A stretch of 37,690 bases of DNA, taken from assembly GCA_001438605.1 (NCBI GenBank), contig LIDE01000034.1, forward strand, positions 1 through 37,690, written 5' to 3'. Positions 9,075 through 18,048 of this stretch are shown piece after piece; position 1 is the stretch's first letter, and each line of letters opens with the position of its first letter. Position numbers and translations under genes: made by a program. The notes under the pieces were generated by a model that saw only the letters and a program-made list of their open reading frames with translations, searched no databases and was not told where the DNA came from. The stretch is from SAR92 bacterium BACL16 MAG-120619-bin48. GTDB lineage: Bacteria > Pseudomonadota > Gammaproteobacteria > Pseudomonadales > Porticoccaceae.

Positions 9075-9962
9075 CTACATTACTGGTATGTCATCATTAC
9101 TGGAGACCATAAAACAGTTTGCGAGCATCCATTTGAGATTAATACCGATACGATTGGCTTCGGGTAAGGTGAATGCGTAGCCGTGTTCACGGCGGCCTGA
9201 ATCGTCTTTTTCCATGACGTAGATAACTAGCGAATCACGAGTGAAAAATCCGGTGTAATTGTTGATGGGCCAGTCTACTGAAAATAAACTTATTCCGAGT
9301 GTTCGGCCTTTTTCTGTTGTGAACCAGGCCTCTCCTCCCTGATCGTGAATGCGAATATTCTCAAATCGATTGTAAGGTTCATCTCGTCCTCCACCAACGC
9401 CGGGTACATCCGCATAACAGCTAAACTGGCGTGCGCGATGGAGCTTCAAGTCCCCTGTCTGTGCGCCGGGTATCATCCACCATAATTGCTGTTGCGACAA
9501 TACGAGTTCCTCTGGTGCCAATGTATTTTGCTTGCAGTCAGGTGCGAGACTAGCGCGAAACTGGGCGGCTTCACGTGACCAGTAGAGTGGACAGACCGCT
9601 TCACCTGTCGCCAATGAGATATCCATTCGCACGGCCTTTGCGTCGGTATCATTAACTAGTACCCATGTCAGTGGTTGGGTATCCGACTCGTTAGACACCG
9701 TCAGTGTGGCGCTAAATATTGACTTGTTGTCGGCGCCTTCTATTAAAAGGTCATGGGGGAGATGTGCTGGGGTCACCTTGGTGCGTTTGTCAAAATAGGC
9801 CTGATTGCCGTTACTATAGATACCATTCAACATAGTGCTAATAACAATATGGTCACGCTCCCATCGGCTGCTGTCTTGTCCCTGAGCGAGAACCGCCATG
9901 GGTTGTAACAAAAGTAAAGCGGTAACTATTCGGGTTAGTCGAGTAATGATAGATCGCATCAT
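9075..9962 (-). CDS. Exported CpcT/CpeT-like protein
   Basis: With the start at the ATG pair 9962/9959 (GGAG 8 bases upstream), the product has 295 residues and a clear Sec signal peptide: basic MMRSIITRLTR, then TALLLLQPMAVLA, with cleavage likely after AVLAQ. A longer frame to 10112 would overlap the sulfurtransferase gene and bury the signal peptide, so it is rejected. The mature part has the hallmarks I associate with CpcT/CpeT fold proteins: a YSNGNQAYFD block near residue 49, a CPLYWSREAAQFRASL...C block in the middle, and a C-terminal Phe-rich strand. In cyanobacteria this family attaches bilins; in other bacteria its role is not established. The family call is by pattern only and is moderate. 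Confidence 0.5.
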   Translation of the reverse strand: MMRSIITRLTRIVTALLLLQPMAVLAQGQDSSRWERDHIVISTMLNGIYSNGNQAYFDKRTKVTPAHLPHDLLIEGADNKSIFSATLTVSNESDTQPLTWVLVNDTDAKAVRMDISLATGEAVCPLYWSREAAQFRASLAPDCKQNTLAPEELVLSQQQLWWMIPGAQTGDLKLHRARQFSCYADVPGVGGGRDEPYNRFENIRIHDQGGEAWFTTEKGRTLGISLFSVDWPINNYTGFFTRDSLVIYVMEKDDSGRREHGYAFTLPEANRIGINLKWMLANCFMVSSNDDIPVM

Positions 9963-10057
9963 AATTGGCACTCCAGGTGCAGTAGAATTGGTTAAGATAG
10001 GTTCGATGTCTGTTTCTGAGTCGGTATATAATGAGGCGCACGGCAATTCTTTAGTCA

Positions 10058-10915
10058 TCAAGCGTCCCCGATTTCTATGGGTAGGTTTGGATTTAAGCCC
10101 CATTCTGCCCAACTGCCGTCATATAGGAAATGGTCGGTCTTTCCTATTTGAGTCAATGCTAGGCTTAAAATAGCCGCTGTGATGCCTGACCCGCAGCTAG
10201 TAATGACCGGCTGACTGAGTACAACGCCGGCAGCGATGAAGGCGGCGCGGAGATCGTCCGGACTCTTCATAGTTTGGTCTTCGTGCAGAATCGTTTTATA
10301 GAAGAGGTTTTTCGACCCTGGTATATGACCAGACCTAAGTCCTCTTCGGGGCTCTGGATCTATCCCTTGAAAGCGACCAGGCGCGCGTGCATCTACAATC
10401 TCATAACCGTTAGATCTTGTCGCCTCAGAGATCTGTGCTGCATCTTTAGTCATTGGTTGTTGAGTACAGATTATGGGTTTTCCGCGCTCTGGCTGGGGAA
10501 TTGTATTGTCAGTTGTGCGGTTCTCAGCGGTCCATTTTGGTAGGCCGCCATCGAGCACGGCTGCGTTGTCTAGGCCCATTAATTTAAAAAGCCACCATAC
10601 CCGCGCAGCCGAGAGCAGACCAGCCCCATCATAGACTACCACCTGATCTGAACCGCTTACGCCCATCGCGCAGAGAGCCGCGATAAAATCCGCCACGGTC
10701 GGGGCCATATGCGGTAAATTTGATGTTTGATCAGAAATCTTATCTATGTCGAAAAATATTGCACCTGGAATGTGCGATGTACTGTATTCATCATAGGCAT
10801 GACGTTTCATGCTGGGTAAATACCAGGAAGCATCTAAGATCTTTACATTAGGATCGTTGATACGGTCGTTTAACCACTGGGTGGAAACAAGCGTCTTAGT
10901 ATTGCTGGCGGGCAT
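10058..10915 (-). CDS. sseA: Thiosulfate/3-mercaptopyruvate sulfurtransferase
   Basis: Tandem rhodanese protein of 285 residues, standard length. The N-terminal non-catalytic domain (to about residue 140) has the DASWYLP and SHIPGAIFFDID blocks. The C-terminal domain has DARAPGRFQG, SGHIPGS and the active-site loop CGSGITA with the catalytic Cys at 241, the form preferred by mercaptopyruvate sulfurtransferases. These soluble enzymes transfer sulfane sulfur from 3-mercaptopyruvate or thiosulfate to thiols or cyanide. GGAG lies 8 bases before the ATG. It is followed 95 bases later by the exported CpcT-like gene. It is probably housekeeping rather than part of the catabolic route. Confidence 0.9.
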   Translation of the reverse strand: MPASNTKTLVSTQWLNDRINDPNVKILDASWYLPSMKRHAYDEYSTSHIPGAIFFDIDKISDQTSNLPHMAPTVADFIAALCAMGVSGSDQVVVYDGAGLLSAARVWWLFKLMGLDNAAVLDGGLPKWTAENRTTDNTIPQPERGKPIICTQQPMTKDAAQISEATRSNGYEIVDARAPGRFQGIDPEPRRGLRSGHIPGSKNLFYKTILHEDQTMKSPDDLRAAFIAAGVVLSQPVITSCGSGITAAILSLALTQIGKTDHFLYDGSWAEWGLNPNLPIEIGDA

Positions 10916-11214
10916 AGTGAGTCTCCATATTTGATGTGGAAATCATCCGCGTGTTAGCGCGGGAGGGTAAGTGAATTCTACAACGCTTATTGCGCCAACT
11001 AACATCCGATTCTAAACATATTGACTTAATACTATAACAATATACTATATATTGGCTTCGGGAGTTTTATATTCTTCGAATATATGAAATAACTATTTTA
11101 GATTGGTCGACGATATAGGCCCTAAGTAATATGTATTGTGGCCAGTGATGAATGATCGAATCTTTATCTGTCATGATCTAATGACAAAATTTAGCGAATA
11201 TCAGTAGGTTCAAC
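10916..11214. promoter_or_regulatory. Divergent promoter region, sulfurtransferase/exported VOC
   Basis: Non-coding, AT-rich, 299 bases between divergent genes. It holds TATAACAATA at 11033-11042, identical in reverse complement to 21977-21986, and a perfect inverted repeat of 7-base arms, TATATTC-ttc-GAATATA, at 11068-11084. Either may be an operator; both could also overlap -10 elements. Confidence 0.4.
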
Positions 11215-11781
11215 ATGAAACGAATAGCTATTATAATTGCACTGTCTTTTGCGTCGGTCCTAGTCAGTTTTGTTGCCGCTTCGGAGAAGCCGCAATCAAC
11301 CAATAATATTGCGGCGGAGGAGCTGGTACTGCGACGGTCTACTTTGATTGTAAGGAATATTGAGAAATCTCTGGCACTCTATAGAGACTCGATTGGGATG
11401 ACATTAATTTATGACCAAATTATCCAACGTAAGGGCAAAGAGATCCGATTGATATTTTTGAAGACGACAGAAGATTTGGTCGGTGTGTTGGGGTTAGTTG
11501 ATTACGAATACAGTAATCCAGATGCGGAGGTTAAGAAAAAACCTGTCCGTAAAGAAGGGTTTGTACCTCAAAATACGGTTCTCGTATTCAATACTAGCGA
11601 CCTCGAAACACGCTGGGACAAGATTGTTAATACCCCTGGAATAGAGGTTATTCAGAAGCCGAAATATACCGAATACCCCTCATATGATGGATCAAGTGTT
11701 ATTAAGGTAAATGTCTCAAAATTCTATGACCCTGATGGAAATCTAGTTGAGTTAAATCAGATAATTAATTCAATTCATTAA
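11215..11781 (+). CDS. Exported single-domain VOC protein
   Basis: Protein of 188 residues. Residues 1-22 form a Sec signal peptide (MKR, then IIIALSFASVLVSFVA, cleavage likely near VAA-SE). The rest is one VOC module: LRRSTLIVRNIEKSLALYRDSIGMTLIYD opens the first beta-alpha-beta unit and FYDPDGNLVELNQI closes the second, with the Glu of LVELNQ at the usual metal-ligand place. It is a relative of the cytoplasmic protein encoded at 15358-15849 (TTLIVRDIQTS..., LFDPDGYFFECNQL). Glyoxalase-fold proteins are usually cytoplasmic, so a periplasmic copy is unusual. The gene stands alone on the plus strand between the sulfurtransferase and the Lrp regulator. Confidence 0.8.
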   Translation: MKRIAIIIALSFASVLVSFVAASEKPQSTNNIAAEELVLRRSTLIVRNIEKSLALYRDSIGMTLIYDQIIQRKGKEIRLIFLKTTEDLVGVLGLVDYEYSNPDAEVKKKPVRKEGFVPQNTVLVFNTSDLETRWDKIVNTPGIEVIQKPKYTEYPSYDGSSVIKVNVSKFYDPDGNLVELNQIINSIH

Positions 11782-11902
11782 TGTGGTTGGAAGCCTTTTG
11801 CTGGACAGATATTCTTTAGAGTTCGAGAAATTTTTAGATTAATTTAATTGAGAGTTTTGTTAATTGCGATTTCTGCGGGGGCTGTTGTGTCTGAGGAAGT
11901 GG

Positions 11903-12349
11903 TTAGAGAGGCAGCTCCGTCGTACACTTAATTTCTTCCATGACAAAGCCCGCGGTTACATCGAAGAGATCAACCTTGATTATTTGTTTATACAGTCTGT
12001 CGTAATCGGGCATATCCTTCACTATAGCCTTTAGAAGGTAGTCAGCTTCGCCACCCATTCGATAGGCTTCGAGAATTCCAGGGATGTTTTTTACCACCTC
12101 ATTGAACTTAACTGCCCAGCTCTCTGTGTGCATATTGGTTTTAATGGAGATAAATACAGTAAGGGAAAGACCCACAGCGCTGGCATCTAAGAGGGTAATT
12201 CGATCTTTAATGATGCCGTCCCGCTCTAACTTTTGAATGCGTCGCCAGCATGCCGATTTAGAAATACCGACGCGGTCCGCGACGTCCCCCACAGAGAGCG
12301 TGGCTTTGCGTTGCAGATGTCTTAGAATATCTCTATCCAAATTTTCCAT
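11903..12349 (-). CDS. Lrp/AsnC-family transcription regulator
   Basis: Regulator of 148 residues, normal for the family. The N-terminal winged helix-turn-helix (LDRDILRHLQRKATLSVGDVADRVGISKSACWRRIQKLE in the family layout) is followed by a RAM ligand-binding domain (residues 65-140) with GEADYLLKAIV. The ATG at 12349 is preferred over a TTG two codons upstream, and GAG lies 8 bases before it. It is divergent from the class V aminotransferase across 173 bases, the classic arrangement for a local Lrp-type activator sensing an amino acid or related ligand. That it controls the aminotransferase and itself is inference. Confidence 0.9.
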   Translation of the reverse strand: MENLDRDILRHLQRKATLSVGDVADRVGISKSACWRRIQKLERDGIIKDRITLLDASAVGLSLTVFISIKTNMHTESWAVKFNEVVKNIPGILEAYRMGGEADYLLKAIVKDMPDYDRLYKQIIKVDLFDVTAGFVMEEIKCTTELPL

Positions 12350-12522
12350 AGTCAAAACTCAGGTATTATCGGTATTATCAATATAAGTGAGTCAATATAT
12401 CACTATTTGACATAATAACGGAACAAACACTCGATAAAGTTACAATATCCGCTATAACTAGGCACAATCATTCGCGCATTTTTGATTAAAATAGCACTGA
12501 CACTTATCTAAGGCAGTTCGCT
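12350..12522. promoter_or_regulatory. Divergent Lrp/aminotransferase control region
   Basis: This 173-base spacer contains a perfect tandem repeat GGTATTATC GGTATTATC (12362-12379) and, next to it, the inverted pair AGTGA...TCACT (about 12385-12403). Repeated AT-rich half-sites on one face of the helix are what Lrp-family octamers bind. The assignment as operator is inference. Confidence 0.4.
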
Positions 12523-14166
12523 ATGAGTACTTTGGTCCAGCATGTCCGTAACTCAATCATAGGCGATCGGCAACGTATTGGAACGCCCTTTGGCGACAAG
12601 CCGTTAGTCTACGCAGATTATGTCGCCTCTGGCCGTAGCCTTAGTTTTATTGAGGATTTTATTCGTGAGCAGGTATTACCCTATTACGGTAATACACATA
12701 CCGAGGCTTCCTATGCTGGTGCTCAGATAACAGCGCTGAGGGAGCAGGCTCGTAGTGAGATAAAAAGGTGTCTAAATTGTGGGCCTGATGACCAGCTGAT
12801 TTTCTGTGGGTCTGGTGCCACTGCGGCTATCAACAAACTCATCGATGTTTTACATTTAGGCTTTCCGGCTGCGCTAGCAGAACGCTATTTATGTGATGCT
12901 AGCATCTGTGAAAGTCAGCGCCCGGTGGTATTTATAGGGCCCTATGAGCACCATTCTAACGAGTTGCCTTGGCGGGAAAGTCTCGCCGAAGTTGTGTCGA
13001 TTCCACAGACGGAGTCTGGTGAGATTGACATGACCATACTGGAGCATCGGCTTAAGCATTATGCTGACCGGTCTTTGTTAATAGGAAGTTTTTCGGCGGC
13101 ATCGAATGTGACTGGCATCAAAAGTGATGTTGCTGCTATAACCGCATTATTGAAGCAGTATGGTGCCTTGGTGTTTTGGGATTATGCCGCGGCAGCTCCC
13201 TACATGAGGATTGATATGAATGGTGAAAATCCTAAGGATGCGGTATTTATCTCCCCCCATAAATTTATTGGCGGCCCTGGAACTCCAGGTATTTTAGTTG
13301 TTAAAAAGGCTCTGCTAAAAAATACTGTGCCGACCATAGTTGGTGGTGGAACCGTGATGTATGTTACGCCGGAAGACCATCTTTATATTGAGAATCTAGA
13401 GCGTCGGGAAGAGGGTGGAACCCCTGCAATTGTTGAGTCAATACGCGCAGGGCTAGTATTTAAACTCCAGAGGGAAGTGGGTATAGAGCAGATTGAACAT
13501 CTAGAGGGAAACCTAATTAGGCGCGCAATCTCGCGGTTTCACAACTGTCTCAACCTAGAAATTCTTGGCAATCCCAATCTGCCTCGCTTGTCTGTTATAT
13601 CTCTTCGCTTCAAGCATGGTGACAAGGATTTGCATTATGGTTTTGTGGTGTCCCTGCTAAATGATCTGTTTGGCATTCAGGTTCGAGGTGGCTGCTCCTG
13701 CGCTGGTCCGTATGGTCATAGTTTACTTGGGATGGACATGACTTATAGTCGCGCCATTGAAGCCGAAATTCGGCGTGGAATTATGGTCATGCGGCCCGGT
13801 TGGGTGCGTTTGAATTTTAATTACTTTATCGATGAAGATGAGTTCGATTACTTGATGAGCGCCATTGAATTGGTTGCTGGTTTGGGTTGGAAGATGTTGC
13901 CTTTTTATCAGGTTGACCCTGCGACAGGGGTGTGGCGGTTTAACGGGCCTCCGACTAAGCTGGCCAGTAGCTTAGACGCTTGGTCATTTGCCGACTACTG
14001 TTTAAGTGTTATGGAAAATGAGCCTAAAAAGATAGGTCTAACGGGGCTGTGCGCTGCGGCTGAAAAGGTAATGGAAACCGCGGTTCATGACGAAGAGATA
14101 GCTACTATAAGATTGAGTGATGAAAGTGAATCTGTCCGCTGGTTTGTGCTTCCCCACGAGGTGTGA
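12523..14166 (+). CDS. Class V aminotransferase / cysteine-desulfurase-like PLP enzyme
   Basis: PLP enzyme of 547 residues, about 130-150 longer than SufS/IscS. Key parts are seen: FCGSGATAAINKL (phosphate-binding turn, near 95-105), EHHSN (H143, cofactor-stacking His), FWDYAAAAPY (D220, pyridine N partner) and ISPHKFIGGPG with the Schiff-base Lys at 247. A CSC motif sits in RGGCSCAGPYG (near 385). The extra length is mainly a C-terminal extension after about residue 460. The CSC loop resembles the mobile cysteine loop of desulfurases, but group membership by sequence alone is open; amino-acid lyase or desulfurase activity are both possible. It is divergent from the Lrp gene that likely controls it. 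Confidence 0.85.
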   Translation: MSTLVQHVRNSIIGDRQRIGTPFGDKPLVYADYVASGRSLSFIEDFIREQVLPYYGNTHTEASYAGAQITALREQARSEIKRCLNCGPDDQLIFCGSGATAAINKLIDVLHLGFPAALAERYLCDASICESQRPVVFIGPYEHHSNELPWRESLAEVVSIPQTESGEIDMTILEHRLKHYADRSLLIGSFSAASNVTGIKSDVAAITALLKQYGALVFWDYAAAAPYMRIDMNGENPKDAVFISPHKFIGGPGTPGILVVKKALLKNTVPTIVGGGTVMYVTPEDHLYIENLERREEGGTPAIVESIRAGLVFKLQREVGIEQIEHLEGNLIRRAISRFHNCLNLEILGNPNLPRLSVISLRFKHGDKDLHYGFVVSLLNDLFGIQVRGGCSCAGPYGHSLLGMDMTYSRAIEAEIRRGIMVMRPGWVRLNFNYFIDEDEFDYLMSAIELVAGLGWKMLPFYQVDPATGVWRFNGPPTKLASSLDAWSFADYCLSVMENEPKKIGLTGLCAAAEKVMETAVHDEEIATIRLSDESESVRWFVLPHEV

Positions 14167-14295
14167 GCCAAAATTTTGTAGGCTTTGCTCCGAGAACCTC
14201 AGATATTAAAGAGTTCAATTGATCTAACACTCAGGTGCGAAGGCCATGCCTGAATCTGTTTAGGTTACTAACATGTGATTCAATATGCCTGTTGG

Positions 14296-15351
14296 TTATT
14301 CCAGATCATAGCAGTCGCCTTGCACTCGGCAATAAGCCGGGCCAATATTTTTATGTGAATACAGTCTGGCAAGTCCTTCAGGCATCGCCTCGAAACCCTC
14401 TACCACATCCACTAGAGGGGTCAGTTCACCGCTTAGGATCCAGGTGGCTAAATCTTCCTCTGCCTGAGCAAACTCTTTTTCATAGTTGTAGACAAAGAAG
14501 CCAAGCATTGACGCGTTGGCGCTCCTCAGTCGGGCATAATTCTTTAAGCCATATGGCTCGTCGGTTGTGTACTCTGATATAGAGCCGCAGAGCACAATCC
14601 GTGCGCCGGCATTCATATTATCCATGCAGGCATCTAGTGTATCGCCGCCGACGTTATCAAAGTAAATATCAAACCCATTGGGTAGCAAGTGCTCTAATCG
14701 AGCGGGGACATTTTCGTTGCGATAATCAATGGTGTCATCACACCATTGGGTGATTCTGTTACATTTTTCTGGCCCTCCAGCGATACCTATTACCCGGCAG
14801 CCATAGATTTTAGCGATTTGTATGACAATGGAACCGACGCCGCCGGCGGCCGCAGATACGACCACCGTATCCCCCTTTTTTGGGCTGCCGCGATCAATAA
14901 AACCAAAATATGCTGAAAATCCAGTCATGCCTAGGGGCCCTAGACTTAGTCCATAGGAGACGCCACGATCTGGAATCTTTCGCATAAGTTCAGCCGCAGT
15001 CATTGCGGATGTTTTGTAGGTTTGCCATCCAAGCTGACCCTGAACGATATCGCCGACTCGATAGTCGGGGTGATGAGACTCTACTACCTCTGCAACACCG
15101 CGACCATGGATAACATCCCCAATGCCCAATGGCTTTTCGCGGGCGGCCCCAACCCCCATCATATACATTCGCATAACGGGTGCGAGATTTAAGTAAAGGG
15201 TCCTTAATAGCACCTGGCCATCACCACAGGCCGGGATATTTTCTTCATGCAGAGAAAAATCTTGCCGCTGCACATTGTTGCCGGTTGGTCGACGGGCAAT
15301 GCGCCACTGGGTATTAACTTCATCTAGTATTACAGGTGTTTTTTTAGGCAT
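14296..15351 (-). CDS. NADP-dependent MDR oxidoreductase (CurA/alkenal reductase type)
   Basis: Zinc-independent medium-chain reductase of 351 residues. The N-terminal half has LRTLYLNLAPVMRMYM, the characteristic block of the leukotriene-B4-dehydrogenase/CurA branch, and the nucleotide-binding motif AAAGGVGSIVIQIAK follows at about 160-175. There are no zinc-ligand cysteines. These enzymes reduce the double bond of alpha,beta-unsaturated ketones or aldehydes with NADPH. It is the last gene of a three-gene minus-strand operon; only six bases separate it from the VOC gene upstream. With the aldehyde dehydrogenase of the same operon it suggests processing of an unsaturated carbonyl intermediate (inference). 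Confidence 0.88.
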   Translation of the reverse strand: MPKKTPVILDEVNTQWRIARRPTGNNVQRQDFSLHEENIPACGDGQVLLRTLYLNLAPVMRMYMMGVGAAREKPLGIGDVIHGRGVAEVVESHHPDYRVGDIVQGQLGWQTYKTSAMTAAELMRKIPDRGVSYGLSLGPLGMTGFSAYFGFIDRGSPKKGDTVVVSAAAGGVGSIVIQIAKIYGCRVIGIAGGPEKCNRITQWCDDTIDYRNENVPARLEHLLPNGFDIYFDNVGGDTLDACMDNMNAGARIVLCGSISEYTTDEPYGLKNYARLRSANASMLGFFVYNYEKEFAQAEEDLATWILSGELTPLVDVVEGFEAMPEGLARLYSHKNIGPAYCRVQGDCYDLE

Positions 15352-15357
15352 CTGGGG

Positions 15358-15849
15358 TCAGTCGGTTTCTGATGTCAGTTGATTGCATTCGAAAAAGTAT
15401 CCGTCAGGATCAAACAAAGACAGGCCGAGAAAATGTTTCATGCGTCCATTGGCGCCTAAGGTAGACCATTCGTGTGGTGCAGAATGCACTTTTGTACCCA
15501 GCTCTGAGGCTCGACTATGGGTGAGATTTACATCGTCGGAGCCAATCACAAAGGTTGGTTTACCATAGCCGACACTGTAGTCAATAGGAGGAGCGGGCAT
15601 TATAGGGTCGATCCACTGCAGTAGGCCAATCATTCCAATGACTGGATCATCGCATTTGAGGATAATAAGATGTGTTTTGTCTCCCTCCTTGCCTGCCGCG
15701 AGACCTATACCTGAGAGTATAAACTCGCTGTCATAATAAACTGACAGGCCTAGAACATGTTGATACCAGTGCCGTGATGTCTGAATATCGCGGACAATTA
15801 ACGTTGTCCGTTTGACTATATTACGCGCGCGTTCAAATTCGTCACTCAT
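15358..15849 (-). CDS. VOC family protein
   Basis: Cytoplasmic single-module VOC protein of 163 residues: IVKRTTLIVRDIQTSRHWYQHVLGLSVYYD opens it and LFDPDGYFFECNQL closes it. The Glu in FFECNQ fills the usual last metal-ligand position. No signal peptide. AAGGA lies about 8 bases before the ATG. It is the middle gene between the aldehyde dehydrogenase (25 bases upstream) and the MDR reductase (6 bases downstream), so all three are probably one transcript. It is most similar within this window to the exported VOC protein at 11215. A lyase, isomerase or dioxygenase role is possible. Confidence 0.85.
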   Translation of the reverse strand: MSDEFERARNIVKRTTLIVRDIQTSRHWYQHVLGLSVYYDSEFILSGIGLAAGKEGDKTHLIILKCDDPVIGMIGLLQWIDPIMPAPPIDYSVGYGKPTFVIGSDDVNLTHSRASELGTKVHSAPHEWSTLGANGRMKHFLGLSLFDPDGYFFECNQLTSETD

Positions 15850-15874
15850 TATTAAATCCTTAAATTAGGGCTGG

Positions 15875-17317
15875 TTATTTAGGCTGTTCTGAGAAAATAG
15901 TAACCGGGAGGACATCACCACGATTAACATAAAGGGATTTTTGGCGCAGAAAACGAGTCAAACCACTGCCACCGACACGAGAGGGTCCCATGCCTGAATA
16001 GCCAAAGGCTGATTTTTCTGTTTCAAATACCATGGATGTTAGGCCTGCATCGTTGATGCTAATGCCCCCCGCATTTATCTGCTTAGCCACGCTGAGTGCA
16101 GATTCGTCATCTTTTCCGAATACCGCCGCCGATAGGCCATAAGAGGTATCATTGGCTAATGCAACTGCTTGCTCCGGACTGCAAAAGGCCATGACCGGCA
16201 TTATTGGGCCAAATGTTTCTTCGGTCATTATCAACATTGAATGGTCGACATTACCCAAAACCGTTGGCGCTATCCATTTTGCACCTCTGTGATCCTCGAT
16301 TTTCCCTCCACAATAAATGATAGCGCCTTTTTGCAATGCATCATCGAGATGTTGCTGGATAACGGCTGCTTGGAGACTAAAAATCAGTGGCCCAACAATA
16401 CCCTTATTTGGATCATCTTTGGTTAAGGTAGCCGCCATAGCTTTTTCGGTGAGCAGTTGAATAAATTCATCATGGTCAGCCTGTGCGACATAAAGGCGTT
16501 CTAATGACTGGCAGGCCTGACCTGTCGCCACGATAGAGGCGCGCAATATGGCCGTTGTGGCGCGATCTAAATCGGAGCCCTCAAGCACAATTGCGGGGTC
16601 CTTACCGCCCAATTCAAGATACGCTGGGATAAATTTCTGCGCAGCGGCTATAGCTACTTTTTTACCGGTTGCAACGCTTCCGGTAAAAGCAACCACGTCA
16701 ACTGAGTCGATAAGTGCCTGGCCGGTCAAGCCGTCCCCGGGCATGATTGTCAGGACAGCGGCCAATTCCTCTACCGCGGCAATACTTCGGGCTATGGGAA
16801 CAGCGAATCTAGGGGTGACCTCACTCGGTTTAATGACAGCACTGCAGCCCGCTAAAAGGGCGGGAATAACGTCGATAAATGACAGCAGGAGAGGGAAGTT
16901 CCAAGGGCTGATGGCGCCAAGAACTTGGTAGGGGGAAGTTGCGCCATGAATTTCTACATTAGGCATAGCCACTGCGGCCTGCTTGGAGGGTGCAAGCAGG
17001 GCCGGGGCCTGAGAGCACCACCGATCTATACTTCTGTGTAAACCCTCAAATTCTTGATCAGCTAGCATTATACGACCGGTATCTTGCTGTAACGCCCCTA
17101 CAATAGCCGAGCGCTCGAGGTGCATGGCTGCCTGCCAGCGTTTGATAACCGCGATGCGGTGTTCGATGCCAGCGTCACGCCATTTGGACTGGTTCTTTCG
17201 CAGGCGCTCTGTTGCAGCTTTAATGGCGGACTTACTGGCCGCTGTAAACTGATAGTCTAACTGTCCTGTGCGCGGGTTGCGCGCCTCTATTTGCCGTTCT
17301 AATGCGTCGTCGTTCAT
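15875..17317 (-). CDS. NAD(P)-dependent aldehyde dehydrogenase
   Basis: Enzyme of 480 residues, the usual ALDH length. It has the oxyanion Asn in SPWNFP (N140), the cofactor Lys in KPSE (K163), the FTGSVATG Rossmann turn (211-218), the general base Glu in LELGGKD (E235) and the catalytic Cys in ATGQACQS (C269). ALDHs oxidise aldehydes to acids via a thiohemiacetal. The Cys context and overall layout resemble the coniferaldehyde/succinate-semialdehyde branches, but substrate is not decidable. First gene of the operon with the VOC and MDR genes, divergent from the 17582 operon across 264 bases, so the two operons are likely co-regulated. Confidence 0.92.
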   Translation of the reverse strand: MNDDALERQIEARNPRTGQLDYQFTAASKSAIKAATERLRKNQSKWRDAGIEHRIAVIKRWQAAMHLERSAIVGALQQDTGRIMLADQEFEGLHRSIDRWCSQAPALLAPSKQAAVAMPNVEIHGATSPYQVLGAISPWNFPLLLSFIDVIPALLAGCSAVIKPSEVTPRFAVPIARSIAAVEELAAVLTIMPGDGLTGQALIDSVDVVAFTGSVATGKKVAIAAAQKFIPAYLELGGKDPAIVLEGSDLDRATTAILRASIVATGQACQSLERLYVAQADHDEFIQLLTEKAMAATLTKDDPNKGIVGPLIFSLQAAVIQQHLDDALQKGAIIYCGGKIEDHRGAKWIAPTVLGNVDHSMLIMTEETFGPIMPVMAFCSPEQAVALANDTSYGLSAAVFGKDDESALSVAKQINAGGISINDAGLTSMVFETEKSAFGYSGMGPSRVGGSGLTRFLRQKSLYVNRGDVLPVTIFSEQPK

Positions 17318-17581
17318 CGGGGTTTCCAGTTAGTTACACAATAAATCTGGCGATAGGCGCCAATCGCAATCATTAAACGCTGGGCCGCATATTTTAAGAA
17401 TAGGATAATATCATGTAATGACCTATAGATATAATGTTAAATCTTTTGTAAGCTGTCAGCTAGCGAGTAGGCCCTTGATAGAGTAAGTTTATGTGATAAA
17501 CCAAGATCATATGCTGGAATAAATACCTGCTCTTAACAAGATAAATTTGGTAAGTAAAAAGGGGTAATTGGGAGAACGGCG

Positions 17582-18025
17582 ATGGAAATAGAAAAGGATT
17601 CAGTACGCTTTCAGAGAGCCAACTTTGTTGTCAGTGATTTGGCTGAGTCGTACAGGTTTTATTGCGGTGTCTTAGGGCTGACGGTAACGTTTGAAAAAGA
17701 GTCTAAGTCTGATTCTTATTCCTATGATGTTTTCGAGATTGATAAGACTCATGCGCTTCGCTTTGCGATACTCAGCACAGCCTCTCAGCAGCGAGTGATG
17801 GCTCTCACTGAGGTGCGTGAATCTAGGCCGGAGGAGGTAGCGCTGCCTAGACGCAGTGCGATTGTTTTAGATGTCCCCGATATTGACAATATCGTCCTTG
17901 GCGCCAGAGGACTCGGCCTTAAAGTGTATGACGAGAGTGTGCTGGAAACCCATGATGGTCGAAGTGGGCGAGAAGTAGGCATAGTTGATGTGGACGGTAA
18001 TTTGGTCGTTATTTATCATATTTAA
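17582..18025 (+). CDS. VOC family protein
   Basis: Single-module VOC protein of 147 residues: VRFQRANFVVSDLAESYRFYCGVLGLTVTFE forms the first unit and GIVDVDGNLVVIYHI the last. The final metal-ligand Glu is replaced (VVIYHI, where relatives have VELNQ), so a metal-dependent reaction is less certain than for its relatives. GGAG lies 8 bases before the ATG. It heads a plus-strand operon VOC-MFS-lyase-DUF1330-nitrilase-like, with 23 bases to the next gene. Confidence 0.82.
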   Translation: MEIEKDSVRFQRANFVVSDLAESYRFYCGVLGLTVTFEKESKSDSYSYDVFEIDKTHALRFAILSTASQQRVMALTEVRESRPEEVALPRRSAIVLDVPDIDNIVLGARGLGLKVYDESVLETHDGRSGREVGIVDVDGNLVVIYHI

Positions 18026-18048
18026 ACCACCTAATTAGGGAGTCAAAA

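Noticed and set aside
9963-10112. N-terminal extension of the CpcT-like frame
   Set aside because: It would overlap the sulfurtransferase gene and place the signal peptide at residue 51; the ATG at 9962 has a proper Shine-Dalgarno.
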